This document shows positions 55,773 to 63,462 of a DNA stretch of 64,000 bases, one piece after another. The translations under genes were made by a program, and so were the position numbers. The stretch's first letter is position 1, and each line of letters starts with the position of its first letter. The notes beneath the pieces were generated by a model. That model ran no database searches and was not told the origin of the DNA. It worked only from the letters and a program-made list of their open reading frames with translations. Source of the DNA: Streptomyces sp. NP160 (GTDB lineage Bacteria > Actinomycetota > Actinomycetes > Actinomycetales > Quadrisphaeraceae); assembly GCF_006335115.1 (NCBI RefSeq), contig NZ_VDMJ01000031.1, positions 1 through 64,000 of the forward strand, given 5' to 3'.

Positions 55773-56282
55773 GCCGCGCCGGCCCCTGCGCACCGCTCTC
55801 ACCACCAGGACGACGACGACGAGCGCGACCCCGGTCAGCGCTGCTGCGCCCCACACCGACCCCGTCGCGGCCGAGAGCGCCGCCGTCCACGCCGCCCAGC
55901 CGACCGTGGCGTAGATCGCCGCGTGCAGCGCGCAGCCGACGAGCATCGCGGCGGTGTAGCGCCCGAACGGCATCCTCAGCAGCCCCGCGGCGCCGTTGAC
56001 GGCCGTCTTGGTGCCGGTGGCGAGGAAGGACGCCGGCACGGCGAGCAGCCCCCAGCGCTCCACCGCCCGCAGGCCCGTCCCCTCGGAGGCCCGGCGCAGC
56101 CACCCGCCGGCGCGCAGCAGCCAGCGGGGGCGGCGGGTGGCGGGGCCGCGCCGGCGGTCGTCGGCCGACCACGCGGCCACCAGCCGGGCCAGCCAGTACG
56201 TCGCCTGGGTGCGGACGAGGACCACGGCGAAGAAGAAGGCGAACAGCCCCCAGAACGGAGCGCCGTCGGTCCAGGCCGGCAC
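55758..56282 (-). CDS. Small VTT/DedA-like membrane protein
   Basis: A 174-residue protein with three to four helices: WGLFAFFFAVVLVRTQATYW near the start, then a charged loop and PASFLATGTKTAVNGAAGLL, MPFGRYTAAMLVGCALHAAI. The order P-[ST]-x-x-x-x-T-V-N-x-A-A-G-x-x-x-M-P resembles the C-terminal half of DedA/VTT proteins (R-x-x-P-G-x-R-T-x-x-x-x-x-A-G). It is shorter than DedA (about 200) and lacks the N-terminal re-entrant part. GTG 56282 is the plausible start; the divergent pabBC gene starts 70 nt away. Confidence 0.6.
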   Translation of the reverse strand: MPAWTDGAPFWGLFAFFFAVVLVRTQATYWLARLVAAWSADDRRRGPATRRPRWLLRAGGWLRRASEGTGLRAVERWGLLAVPASFLATGTKTAVNGAAGLLRMPFGRYTAAMLVGCALHAAIYATVGWAAWTAALSAATGSVWGAAALTGVALVVVVLVVRAVRRGRRGSGAR

Positions 56283-56351
56283 CCCGTCGACGCTACCCGG
56301 CCAGCCGGCGAGCGACCGGGCCGCGGGCGGCGGTCGGGCAGAATCCCCGGC

Positions 56352-58205
56352 GTGCTGCGCACCGACGACCTCCAGGCCGGTCGCGCGCTGCTCTTCGCCG
56401 ACGCCGCGCACCCACCCCGCCGCGTGGTCGCCGCCCACGAGCTCGACCAGGTGGTCCCGGCCCTGCAGGAGGTGCAGGCGGCCGTGGCGGCGGGCAGCTG
56501 GGCCGTGGGCCTGGTGGCCTACGAGGCCGGTGCGGCGCTGGACCGGGCGCTCGTCGCGCGGGCACCGGACCGGCGGCTGCCGCTGGTGTGGTTCGCGCTG
56601 GTCGACGCGCCGGTGGAGGTGCCCGTCGTCGGCCAGCCGGACCCCGCCGCCGGTCCGCCGGGGTGGTCGGCCGGTCCCTGGGCGCCGAGCACCACGGCCG
56701 AGGAGCACGCCGCCGCCGTAGCGGGGGTGCGCGAGCGCATCGCGCGCGGGGAGACCTACCAGGTGAACCTCACGCTGCAGCTGTCGGCGCCCTTCTCGGG
56801 GGACCCCGAGGCGCTCTACGCGGACCTCGTGCACGCACAGCGCGGCGACCACGGGGCGCTGCTCGACCTGCGGCCGCACGGCGTGGACGCGGTGGTGGCC
56901 AGCGCCAGCCCCGAGGCGTTCTTCAGCGTCGTCGAGGACCACGACGGGGACGACGGCCCCGACGGCCGGCTGCGCCGGCGGGTGGTGACCCGGCCGATGA
57001 AGGGCACGGCGCCCCGGGGCCGGTCGGCGGCGGAGGACGCGCTGGCGCTGGGCCGCCTGACCTCCAGCGCCAAGGAGCGCGCCGAGAACGTCATGATCGT
57101 CGACCTGCTCCGCAACGACCTGCACCGCGTGTGCGACGCGGGGTCGGTGGAGGTCACCGAGCTGCTGGCCGCGCAGACCTACCCCACGGTCCACCAGGTG
57201 GTCTCCACGGTCGAGGGCCGGCTGCGGGAGGGCACCTCGACGCTGGACCTCTTCCGCGCGCTGTTCCCCTGCGGGTCGGTGACCGGTGCGCCCAAGGCGT
57301 CGACGGCGCGGGCGATCGCGGAGCTGGAGCGCACCCCCCGCGGGGTGTACTGCGGAGCGGTCGGGTGGCTGGCGCCCCCGGGAGAGCCGGTGGCGGCGCG
57401 GTTCTCCGTGGCCATCCGCACCGCCGTGGTCACGGGCGGCACGCAGGGCCCGACGGTCTCCTACGGCACCGGCAGCGGCGTGACCTGGGGCTCGCGAGCC
57501 GGTGCTGAGCACCGCGAGGTGCTGGCCAAGGCGGCGGTGCTGGGCCGGCGCGAGGAGCCGCACGGCCTGCTGGAGACCCTCGCGCACCACCCCGGGGCAG
57601 GGCTGGTGGACGTCGAGCGCCACCTGCGCCGGCTGGCGGCGTCCGCGGCCTTCTGCGGGCTGCCGCTCGACCCGGCCGCGGCGCGAGCCGCGCTGGACGG
57701 CGCCGTGACCGGTGCCGCCGCGGGGGGCGCTACGAGCGGCCCGCTGCGCGTGCGCCTCGAGCTCGGCCCGGACGGAGCGCTGTCCGCGACCGCCGTCCCG
57801 CTGCCGCGGTCGTCGTCGTCGACCGTGAGGCTGGTGGTGGACGACGTGCCGCGGGTGCGCAGCGAGGACTGGTGGCCCCGCCACAAGACCACGCGCCGCG
57901 GGTGGATCGACGCGCTGCGCGCTCAGCACCGGGTGGGCGCCGCCGGTGGCCCCGACGAGGTGGTGTGGACCAACGAGCGCGGCGAGGTCTGCGAGGCGAG
58001 CACGGCCAACCTCGCGGTGCGCCTGGACGGGCGGTGGTGGACGCCGCCGGTGGAGTGCGGCCTGCTGCCCGGCGTGCTGCGCGAGCGGCTGCTGGACTCC
58101 GGGCAGCTCGAGCTGCGCGTGCTGCACCCCGACGACCTGCGCCGCGCCGACGGGCTCGCCGTGCTCAGCTCGCTGCGCGGCTGGCGCCCGGCTCGTCTGG
58201 CCTGA
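56352..58205 (+). CDS. pabB: Fused aminodeoxychorismate synthase component I and 4-amino-4-deoxychorismate lyase (PabB-PabC)
   Basis: A 617-residue fusion making p-aminobenzoate for folate. The N-terminal PabB part (about 1-360) is a chorismate-binding enzyme: VNLTLQLSAPFSGDPEALYA, RPMKGTAPRGRSAAED, SAKERAENVMIVDLLRNDLH, and SVTGAPKASTARAIAELERT. The C-terminal PabC part (about 390-617) is a class IV PLP enzyme: the Lys in WPRHKTTRRGWIDALR, and VVWTNERGEVCEASTANLAV. CAGAAT lies 7 nt before the GTG. No glutamine amidotransferase PabA gene is in the window. Its presence fits the thyA-dfrA folate genes but at distance. Confidence 0.92.
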   Translation: MLRTDDLQAGRALLFADAAHPPRRVVAAHELDQVVPALQEVQAAVAAGSWAVGLVAYEAGAALDRALVARAPDRRLPLVWFALVDAPVEVPVVGQPDPAAGPPGWSAGPWAPSTTAEEHAAAVAGVRERIARGETYQVNLTLQLSAPFSGDPEALYADLVHAQRGDHGALLDLRPHGVDAVVASASPEAFFSVVEDHDGDDGPDGRLRRRVVTRPMKGTAPRGRSAAEDALALGRLTSSAKERAENVMIVDLLRNDLHRVCDAGSVEVTELLAAQTYPTVHQVVSTVEGRLREGTSTLDLFRALFPCGSVTGAPKASTARAIAELERTPRGVYCGAVGWLAPPGEPVAARFSVAIRTAVVTGGTQGPTVSYGTGSGVTWGSRAGAEHREVLAKAAVLGRREEPHGLLETLAHHPGAGLVDVERHLRRLAASAAFCGLPLDPAAARAALDGAVTGAAAGGATSGPLRVRLELGPDGALSATAVPLPRSSSSTVRLVVDDVPRVRSEDWWPRHKTTRRGWIDALRAQHRVGAAGGPDEVVWTNERGEVCEASTANLAVRLDGRWWTPPVECGLLPGVLRERLLDSGQLELRVLHPDDLRRADGLAVLSSLRGWRPARLA

Positions 58206-58209
58206 GCGG

Positions 58210-59661
58210 CTACTTCTTCTTGGCCGACGCCTTGGCGGGCTTCTGGGCGGCGGGCTTCTTCGCCGCGGGCTTCTTGGCCGCCGGCTTCTTGGCCGCCGGC
58301 TTCTTGGCGGACGCCTTCGCCGGGGCCTTCGCGGCCGGGGGCTTGGCCGCCGGCGCGGCCGTCGGGGGCCGGGGCGCGGGCACCGAGGTCGTGGCGGGGG
58401 TGAACGGGCCCACGGGCGCCGTCCCCGGGACCACGGACAGGCGCCCGTCGGAGACCCGGGTCAGCGTGCCGATGCTCAGGCGGCGCGGGTGGCGGATGGC
58501 CTCGCCCACCCGGTCCTCGCCGAGGAAGTACGTGGCGGAGGCGATGCGGAGGTTCCCGGCGGCGTCGAGGAAGGCCGCGGACCCGCCGGGGCCCTGCGCC
58601 GTGCCGCTGCTCGAGAGCAGCGGCCGCTCGTCGGGCCGGGCGCACGGGGCGGTCGGGCCCTGCGGGCAGATCGCGTAGCCGGTGGCGTAGGCGCTGCGGC
58701 CGGCGGCGTCCGTGGTGCCCCAGTGGTTGGCCGAGTAGAAGAGGTAGGTGGTGCCGCCGTAGCTGACCATGGAGGGGTTCTCGATGGTGGTGCCCTCCCA
58801 CCCGCCCTCGTGGGTGGTGAGCAGGGTGGTCCACGGGGCGCCCGGCCTCGGCTTCCCGTCGGCGCCGAGCTCCACGGACATCAGCGCGCTCGGGTGGCTG
58901 TCCACCTTCCCCAGCGCCTTCCACAGCAGGTAGTCCTTGCCGGTGGCGGGGTCGTGGTAGCCGGCGGGGTCGATGGAGCCGTCGGGGTCGGTGGCCACCG
59001 GCTGGCACTGGACGGGGCCGGTGGAGTCGTCGCGGAACGGCCCGAGGGGGCCGGGACCGCTGGCCACGGTGAGGCAGAAGCGCGTCGGGCCCACGCGCAC
59101 CGCGGAGTACAGGTACCAGGTGTCGCCGATCTGGAACGCCGACGGCGCCCAGTACTCGGTGCGGACCCACGGGCCGTCGGAGGTCTTGAGGCCCCAGGAG
59201 GCGGGCTTCACGAGCACGTCGTTGTTGTTGTACTTGTCCCAGTCCGACCAGCTCTGCGACCGGAACTCCGCGGGGACCGCGGGGTCGGCCGCCACGGAGT
59301 ACCCCGGCTTCCCGGGCGGACCGGCCTGGCTGTAGGTGGGCCGCGCGCGCCAGGTGACGAGGTCGGTGCTCGTCAGGGCGGGGACGTACCGGCCCGCGGT
59401 GTTGGTGGCGTAGGCGTAGTAGACGTCACCCACGCGCACGACCGCCGGGTCGGCGAAGTCGCCCTGCCAGACCTCGCCGGGGACGGTCCAGTTGTTCTTG
59501 ATCTCCGGTGCCCGCGTCTCGGTGCCGTCCACCGCGGCGGCCGTCCCGGCGGGCAGCAGCACCAGACCGCTGAGCAGGCCGGCGAGCGCGAGCGACGCGG
59601 TCGCCCGCAGGCGGGTCAGCCGTGCCGGCCGGGTCGGGCGAGGGGGGCGGGGGTGGTCCAC
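58210..59661 (-). CDS. Secreted GH43-like glycoside hydrolase with a Lys/Ala/Pro-rich C-terminal tail
   Basis: A 483-residue exported protein. A signal peptide (about 1-43, with ATASLALAGLLSGLVLLPAG) precedes a five-bladed propeller-like domain with GH43 traits: WQGDFADPAVVRVGDVYYAY (Asp in the first block), YWAPSAFQIGDTWYLYSAVR, and the Glu in GTTIENPSMVSYGGTTYLFY. Arabinan or xylan-type sugar removal is likely by family. The last about 45 residues are KPAAKKP-type repeats, like histone H1 or HupB tails. Such a tail on an exported hydrolase is unusual. It starts 126 nt after the DivIVA-domain gene's stop. Confidence 0.82.
   Translation of the reverse strand: MDHPRPPRPTRPARLTRLRATASLALAGLLSGLVLLPAGTAAAVDGTETRAPEIKNNWTVPGEVWQGDFADPAVVRVGDVYYAYATNTAGRYVPALTSTDLVTWRARPTYSQAGPPGKPGYSVAADPAVPAEFRSQSWSDWDKYNNNDVLVKPASWGLKTSDGPWVRTEYWAPSAFQIGDTWYLYSAVRVGPTRFCLTVASGPGPLGPFRDDSTGPVQCQPVATDPDGSIDPAGYHDPATGKDYLLWKALGKVDSHPSALMSVELGADGKPRPGAPWTTLLTTHEGGWEGTTIENPSMVSYGGTTYLFYSANHWGTTDAAGRSAYATGYAICPQGPTAPCARPDERPLLSSSGTAQGPGGSAAFLDAAGNLRIASATYFLGEDRVGEAIRHPRRLSIGTLTRVSDGRLSVVPGTAPVGPFTPATTSVPAPRPPTAAPAAKPPAAKAPAKASAKKPAAKKPAAKKPAAKKPAAQKPAKASAKKK
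58213..58311 (-). repeat. Tandem 15-bp repeat coding for AKKPA tail units
   Basis: The end of the GH43-like gene is built of near-identical units coding for AAKKP (roughly five copies), closed by KASAKKK. Unit length of 15 bp keeps frame, so copy number could vary between strains. Confidence 0.7.
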
Positions 59662-59787
59662 GGGGACGTGGTCGGCAGCGACCGTCGCCCGCCACAGGGC
59701 CGTTGCTCCGTCAGGTGGACCCCGCCGCGGTCGGTTCCCCCGTCCGCGCCGCCGGGCGGCGGATGGGGTGGCGGGTCAGGACAGGGG

Positions 59788-60357
59788 TCAGGCTGCGGTG
59801 ACCGAGGCCGCCATGACCTCGACGGCGCGGTCGATGAACGCGTCCACCTGGTGCTCGGCGTAGCCCTGCTCACCGCGGCGGGTGGTGAAGACGGCCCGGC
59901 GCAGGTCGTCGTGGCCCAGGCCGGGGGCGCCAGCGAGCCAGTCCGCGATGCGGTCGCACAGGGCGTCGACCTCGGACGGGTCGTAGGCGAGGTGGCCGGG
60001 CTCGGCCCTGTCGAACCTGTCGCCCTCGGGGCGGTCCAGGCGGGGGCGGAGGGTGGCGGCGCGGGCCGCCAGCTCGGCGTAGGCGCGGTCGGCGCCGAGG
60101 CGGCCGCGCACCACCTCCTGCTCGCGGCGCAGGAAGGCGTCCTCCATGCGGTCCAGGGCGGCGTCGACCATCTGCACGTCGTAGCCGCGGCGGACGAGGT
60201 CGAAGCCCACCTCGCGGACGTCCCGGCTGCTGACGCCGCCGCGCGGGCCGCCGGTCTCGTAGGACACGCGGGCCCGTGCGAAGAACTCCTCGACCTGCTC
60301 GACGGCGTAGCCGCGGCGGAAGCCGGTGGTGCGCTCGAACGTCGGGCCCTGGGTCAC
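59788..60357 (-). CDS. DivIVA-domain repeat protein
   Basis: A 189-residue protein with three spaced DivIVA-type short domains: FRRGYAVEQVEEFFARARVS (about residues 11-30), VGFDLVRRGYDVQMVDAALD (about 48-67) and FTTRRGEQGYAEHQVDAFID (about 160-179). Each has the pattern RRGY-x-x-x-V-D/E-x-F/A-x-D/A, known from TIGR03543/TIGR03544-type actinobacterial proteins. The long coiled-coil of true DivIVA/Wag31 is absent. Possible role at the cell pole or septum, unproven. GTG 60357 is chosen; an in-frame GTG at 60384 lacks any ribosome-binding site. Confidence 0.78.
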   Translation of the reverse strand: MTQGPTFERTTGFRRGYAVEQVEEFFARARVSYETGGPRGGVSSRDVREVGFDLVRRGYDVQMVDAALDRMEDAFLRREQEVVRGRLGADRAYAELAARAATLRPRLDRPEGDRFDRAEPGHLAYDPSEVDALCDRIADWLAGAPGLGHDDLRRAVFTTRRGEQGYAEHQVDAFIDRAVEVMAASVTAA

Positions 60358-60424
60358 CTCAGCATGGTGCCCCAGCAGCCCCACGGGGCGCAGGAGAACA
60401 CGCCCGCGCGCCAGCGCCGACGGC

Positions 60425-62128
60425 CTAGCGCACGCGCTGCACCCGAGGCTCGTCCCACACGGGCTCGGGGGTCTCGCGCGCTGCGCCGTCGGCGCCCAGC
60501 ACGAGGAACCTGTCGAAGCCGCGGGCGAACCACCGGTCGTGCGTCACGGCGACCACGGTCCCCTCGAAGCGCTCCAGCGCCGCCTCGAGCGCCTCGGCGG
60601 ACTCCAGGTCGAGGTTGTCGGTCGGCTCGTCGAGCAGCAGCAGCGTGGCTCCGGACAGCTCCAGCAGCAGCACGCCGAACCGCGCCCGCTGACCGCCGGA
60701 GAGCGTGTCGGCGCGCTGCTCGGCGGCCTTCGCCAGCCCGTAGCGGTCCAGTGCGCGGGTGGCGGGCTCGCGCGGCAGGCCCTGGCGGTGCCCGTCACCG
60801 CGGTGCAGCACCTCCAGCAGCGTCTTTCCGGCGTGGGGGTCGGCGCTGGTGGCGGCCTCCCCGTGCAGCGCGGAGGACTGGCGGAACCAGCCCGGGCGCA
60901 CCCGGGACCCGAGCTTCGCCGTCCCCGTGTGCTCCACGGGGGCCGGCGGCGGGCCCTCGCCCACGGGCTCGTGCTCGGCCTCGGGGTGCGTGCCCCCTCC
61001 GGCGAGCAGCCGCAGCAGGTGGCTCTTCCCGGAGCCGTTGGACCCGAGGACGGCGAGCCGGTCGCCCAGGTGCAGCTCCAGGTCGAAGGGGGCGACGAGC
61101 CCGGTCAGGCCCAGCTGCGTGCACGTGACCGCGCGCTTCGCCGTCCTGCCCCCGCGCAGCCGCATGCCGAGGCGCTGGGCCACCGGGGCGGCCTCCGGCG
61201 GGCCGGCGTCCTCGAAGCGCGCCAGCCGGGTCTGGGCGGCCTGGTAGCGGCTGGACATGCCGTCGTTGAAGGTGGCCTTCTGCTTGAGGGTGACCACGAG
61301 CTGCTTGAGGGCGGCGTGGTCCTCGTCCCAGCGGCGGCGCAGCTCCTCCAGGCGGGCGGCGCGGTCGGCACGGGCGTCGGCGTACCCGGCGAAGCCGCCG
61401 CCGTGGACCCACAGCCGCGCGCCGGCGGCGCTGGGCTCCAGGGTGGCGACGCGGGTGGCGGTGCGGGCCAGCAGCTCGCGGTCGTGGCTGATGAGCAGCA
61501 CCGTGCGGCCGCTGGCCACCAGCGCCTCCTCCAGCCACCGCTTGCCGGGGACGTCGAGGGCGTTGTCGGGCTCGTCCAGCAGCAGCACGCCGTCCGGACC
61601 ACGCAGGAGCGACTCCAGCAGGAGCCGCTTGCGCTCCCCGCCGGACAGGGTGGCCACGTCGCGCCAGCGGGCACGGTCCCACGGGATCCCCAGTGCGGCG
61701 TCGCAGACGACGTCCCACGCGACCTCGGCCTCGTAGCCGCCGGCGTCGCCCCAGGCGGTGATCGCGGTGGCGTAGCGCATCTGGGTGGGCTCGTCGTCGA
61801 GCTCCATCATCGCCAGCTCGGCGGCGTCGAGCTCGGCGGCGGCGGCGCGCAGCGCGGGCGGGGCCACCGACAGCAGCAGGTCGCGGACCTCGGCGGTGCC
61901 GGCCCCGGCGGACTGCTGCATGACCTGCAGCTCGCCGGAGCGGGTGACGGACCCGGCGGTCGGGGCGAGCTCTCCGGTGACGATGCGCAGCAGCGTCGTC
62001 TTGCCGGTGCCGTTGGGCCCGACGAGGGCGGTGCGCTGGCCGTCACCCACCCGCAGGTCCACCTCGCGCAGGAGGGGACGGCCGTCGGGGAGGTCGTAGG
62101 AGATCCCGCTGACCTCGAGGTGCGCCAC
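60425..62128 (-). CDS. ABC-F family ATPase
   Basis: A 567-residue soluble protein with two ABC nucleotide-binding domains and no membrane segments, as in ABC-F translation or antibiotic-protection factors. NBD1: Walker A VGPNGTGKTTLLR, signature LSGGERKRLLLES, Walker B LLLDEPDNALD. NBD2: Walker A LGSNGSGKSHLLR, signature LSGGQRARFGVLLLE, Walker B LLLDEPTDNLDLESA. A helical linker with RYQAAQTRLARFEDAG lies between. Whether it confers resistance or acts as a housekeeping EttA-like factor cannot be told. GTG 62128 is the family-consistent start. Stacked hairpins precede it. Confidence 0.9.
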   Translation of the reverse strand: MAHLEVSGISYDLPDGRPLLREVDLRVGDGQRTALVGPNGTGKTTLLRIVTGELAPTAGSVTRSGELQVMQQSAGAGTAEVRDLLLSVAPPALRAAAAELDAAELAMMELDDEPTQMRYATAITAWGDAGGYEAEVAWDVVCDAALGIPWDRARWRDVATLSGGERKRLLLESLLRGPDGVLLLDEPDNALDVPGKRWLEEALVASGRTVLLISHDRELLARTATRVATLEPSAAGARLWVHGGGFAGYADARADRAARLEELRRRWDEDHAALKQLVVTLKQKATFNDGMSSRYQAAQTRLARFEDAGPPEAAPVAQRLGMRLRGGRTAKRAVTCTQLGLTGLVAPFDLELHLGDRLAVLGSNGSGKSHLLRLLAGGGTHPEAEHEPVGEGPPPAPVEHTGTAKLGSRVRPGWFRQSSALHGEAATSADPHAGKTLLEVLHRGDGHRQGLPREPATRALDRYGLAKAAEQRADTLSGGQRARFGVLLLELSGATLLLLDEPTDNLDLESAEALEAALERFEGTVVAVTHDRWFARGFDRFLVLGADGAARETPEPVWDEPRVQRVR

Positions 62129-62185
62129 GGGCGTCGATCCTCCCCGACGCCCCGCGCCGCCGTCACGCGGGTTTCCCCGCCTCCC

Positions 62186-62254
62186 GGCGCACTCGGTCAC
62201 CCGAGTGCGCCTTCCCGGGGCGCTCACCGAGCACTCGGTCACCCGAGTGCGCCT
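62186..62254. repeat. Two direct copies of a GCACTCGG-TCAC-CCGAGTGC palindrome
   Basis: The 24-bp string GCACTCGGTCACCCGAGTGC plus GCCT occurs at 62189-62212 and again at 62231-62254, 42 bp apart. Each copy folds into a hairpin of 8-11 bp with a 4-nt TCAC loop. They lie 60-125 nt upstream of the ABC-F start on the minus strand. Confidence 0.85.
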
Positions 62255-62285
62255 CCAGGCGGCCCTGGAGCAGCACTGGGGTGCG

Positions 62286-62340
62286 CGAGTGCGGGATGAG
62301 ACGACGTCGTCCCCGCACTCGACGACGCGAGTGCGGGGAC
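62286..62340. repeat. Overlapping alternative hairpins with CGAGTGCGGG arms
   Basis: CGAGTGCGGG (62286-62295) can pair with CCCGCACTCG (62312-62321), and the same central arm extended to GTCCCCGCACTCG (62309-62321) can instead pair perfectly over 13 bp with CGAGTGCGGGGAC (62328-62340). The two foldings exclude each other. The set lies just after the stop of the LLM gene and upstream of the ABC-F gene in minus-strand direction. Confidence 0.8.
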
Positions 62341-62348
62341 GGGCGCCC

Positions 62349-63413
62349 TCAGACGGCGGCGGGCTGCTGACCGGCGCCGGAGTCCGTGCGCCGGTGCGCC
62401 GGGGTCCAGCCGAGCGCCGGGGCCACGTGCTCGGCGACGGTCGCCAGCAGCCGGGTGTTGTAGTCCACCCCCAGCATGTTGGGGATGGTCAGCAGCAGCG
62501 TGTCCGCCTCCTGGACGGCCACGTCGCGGGCCAGCTGCTCGGCGACGGCGGCGGGGTCGCCGGCGTAGTGCCGGCCGAAGCGGGCCAGCCCGCCGTCGAG
62601 GAAGCCGACCTGGTCGGTGCTGTCGACGTCGCCGCCGAAGTACAGCCGGTCCTCGTCGGTGGTGATGGGCATGACGCTGCGCGAGACCGAGACCCGCGGG
62701 ACGCCCGACCAGCCGGCCTGCGCCCATGCCTCGCGGAAGCCGGCGATCTGCTCGGCCTGCAGCTGGTCGAAGGGCACGCCGGTGTCCTCGGTGAGCAGCG
62801 TCGAGCTCATGAGGTTCATGCCCTGCTCGCCGGCCCAGCGGGCGGTGGCGCGCGTGCCAGCGCCCCACCAGATCCGGTCGGCCAGGCCGGGCGCCTGCGG
62901 CTGCACGGACAGCAGGCCCTGCCGGCCCGTCATCTGCGGGTCCATCGGCGCGACGCCCGCCCCCGCGACGGCGGCGCGGAACCGCCTGGTGTGGTCGCGG
63001 GCGAGGTCGGCGTCCGTGCGCCCCTCGGGCGCGACGTGGCCGAAGGCCTCGGCGCCGCGCAGCGCGGGCTCGGGTGATCCCCGGCTCACGCCCAGCTGGA
63101 GCCTGCCGCCGCTGATGAGGTCGGTGGAGGCGGCCAGCTCGGCCATGGCCAGCGGCTCCTCGTAGCGCATGTCGATGACGCCGGTGCCCAGCTCGATCCG
63201 CGAGGTGCGGGCGGCCATGGCGGCGAGCAGCGGCCACGGCGAGGACAGCTGCGGGGCGAAGTGGTGGACCCGGATGAACGCGCCGTCCAGCCCGAGCTCC
63301 TCGGCGGCCACGGCCAGCTCGACGGTCTGCAGGAGGGCGTCGGCCCCCGTGCGCACGTGGGAGCCGCGGGCAGGACGCCAGCTGCCGAAGTTGAGGAACC
63401 CGATGTTCTTCAT
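62349..63413 (-). CDS. LLM-class flavin-dependent oxidoreductase (luciferase-like monooxygenase)
   Basis: A 354-residue TIM-barrel oxidoreductase: NIGFLNFGSW at the start, VAAEELGLDGAFIRVHHFAP, LLAAMAARTSRIELGTGVID, MRYEEPLAMAELAASTDLIS, GGRLQLGVSRGSPEP, typical of FMN-dependent LLM proteins. Electron donor and substrate unknown. ATG 63413 stands 49 nt after the rlmN stop. The last residues are followed at once by the alternative hairpins described above, which may end its transcript. Confidence 0.9.
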   Translation of the reverse strand: MKNIGFLNFGSWRPARGSHVRTGADALLQTVELAVAAEELGLDGAFIRVHHFAPQLSSPWPLLAAMAARTSRIELGTGVIDMRYEEPLAMAELAASTDLISGGRLQLGVSRGSPEPALRGAEAFGHVAPEGRTDADLARDHTRRFRAAVAGAGVAPMDPQMTGRQGLLSVQPQAPGLADRIWWGAGTRATARWAGEQGMNLMSSTLLTEDTGVPFDQLQAEQIAGFREAWAQAGWSGVPRVSVSRSVMPITTDEDRLYFGGDVDSTDQVGFLDGGLARFGRHYAGDPAAVAEQLARDVAVQEADTLLLTIPNMLGVDYNTRLLATVAEHVAPALGWTPAHRRTDSGAGQQPAAV

Positions 63414-63462
63414 GTTTCAACCAACTGCGGCGGTCCGGCGTCTGTTCCCGACTGCTGGGCCG

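Noticed and set aside
62129-62242. N-terminal extension of the ABC-F protein to GTG 62242
   Set aside because: The added 38 residues are encoded by the palindromic repeats and lack similarity to ABC-F proteins, which begin at the VAHLEVSGISY segment.
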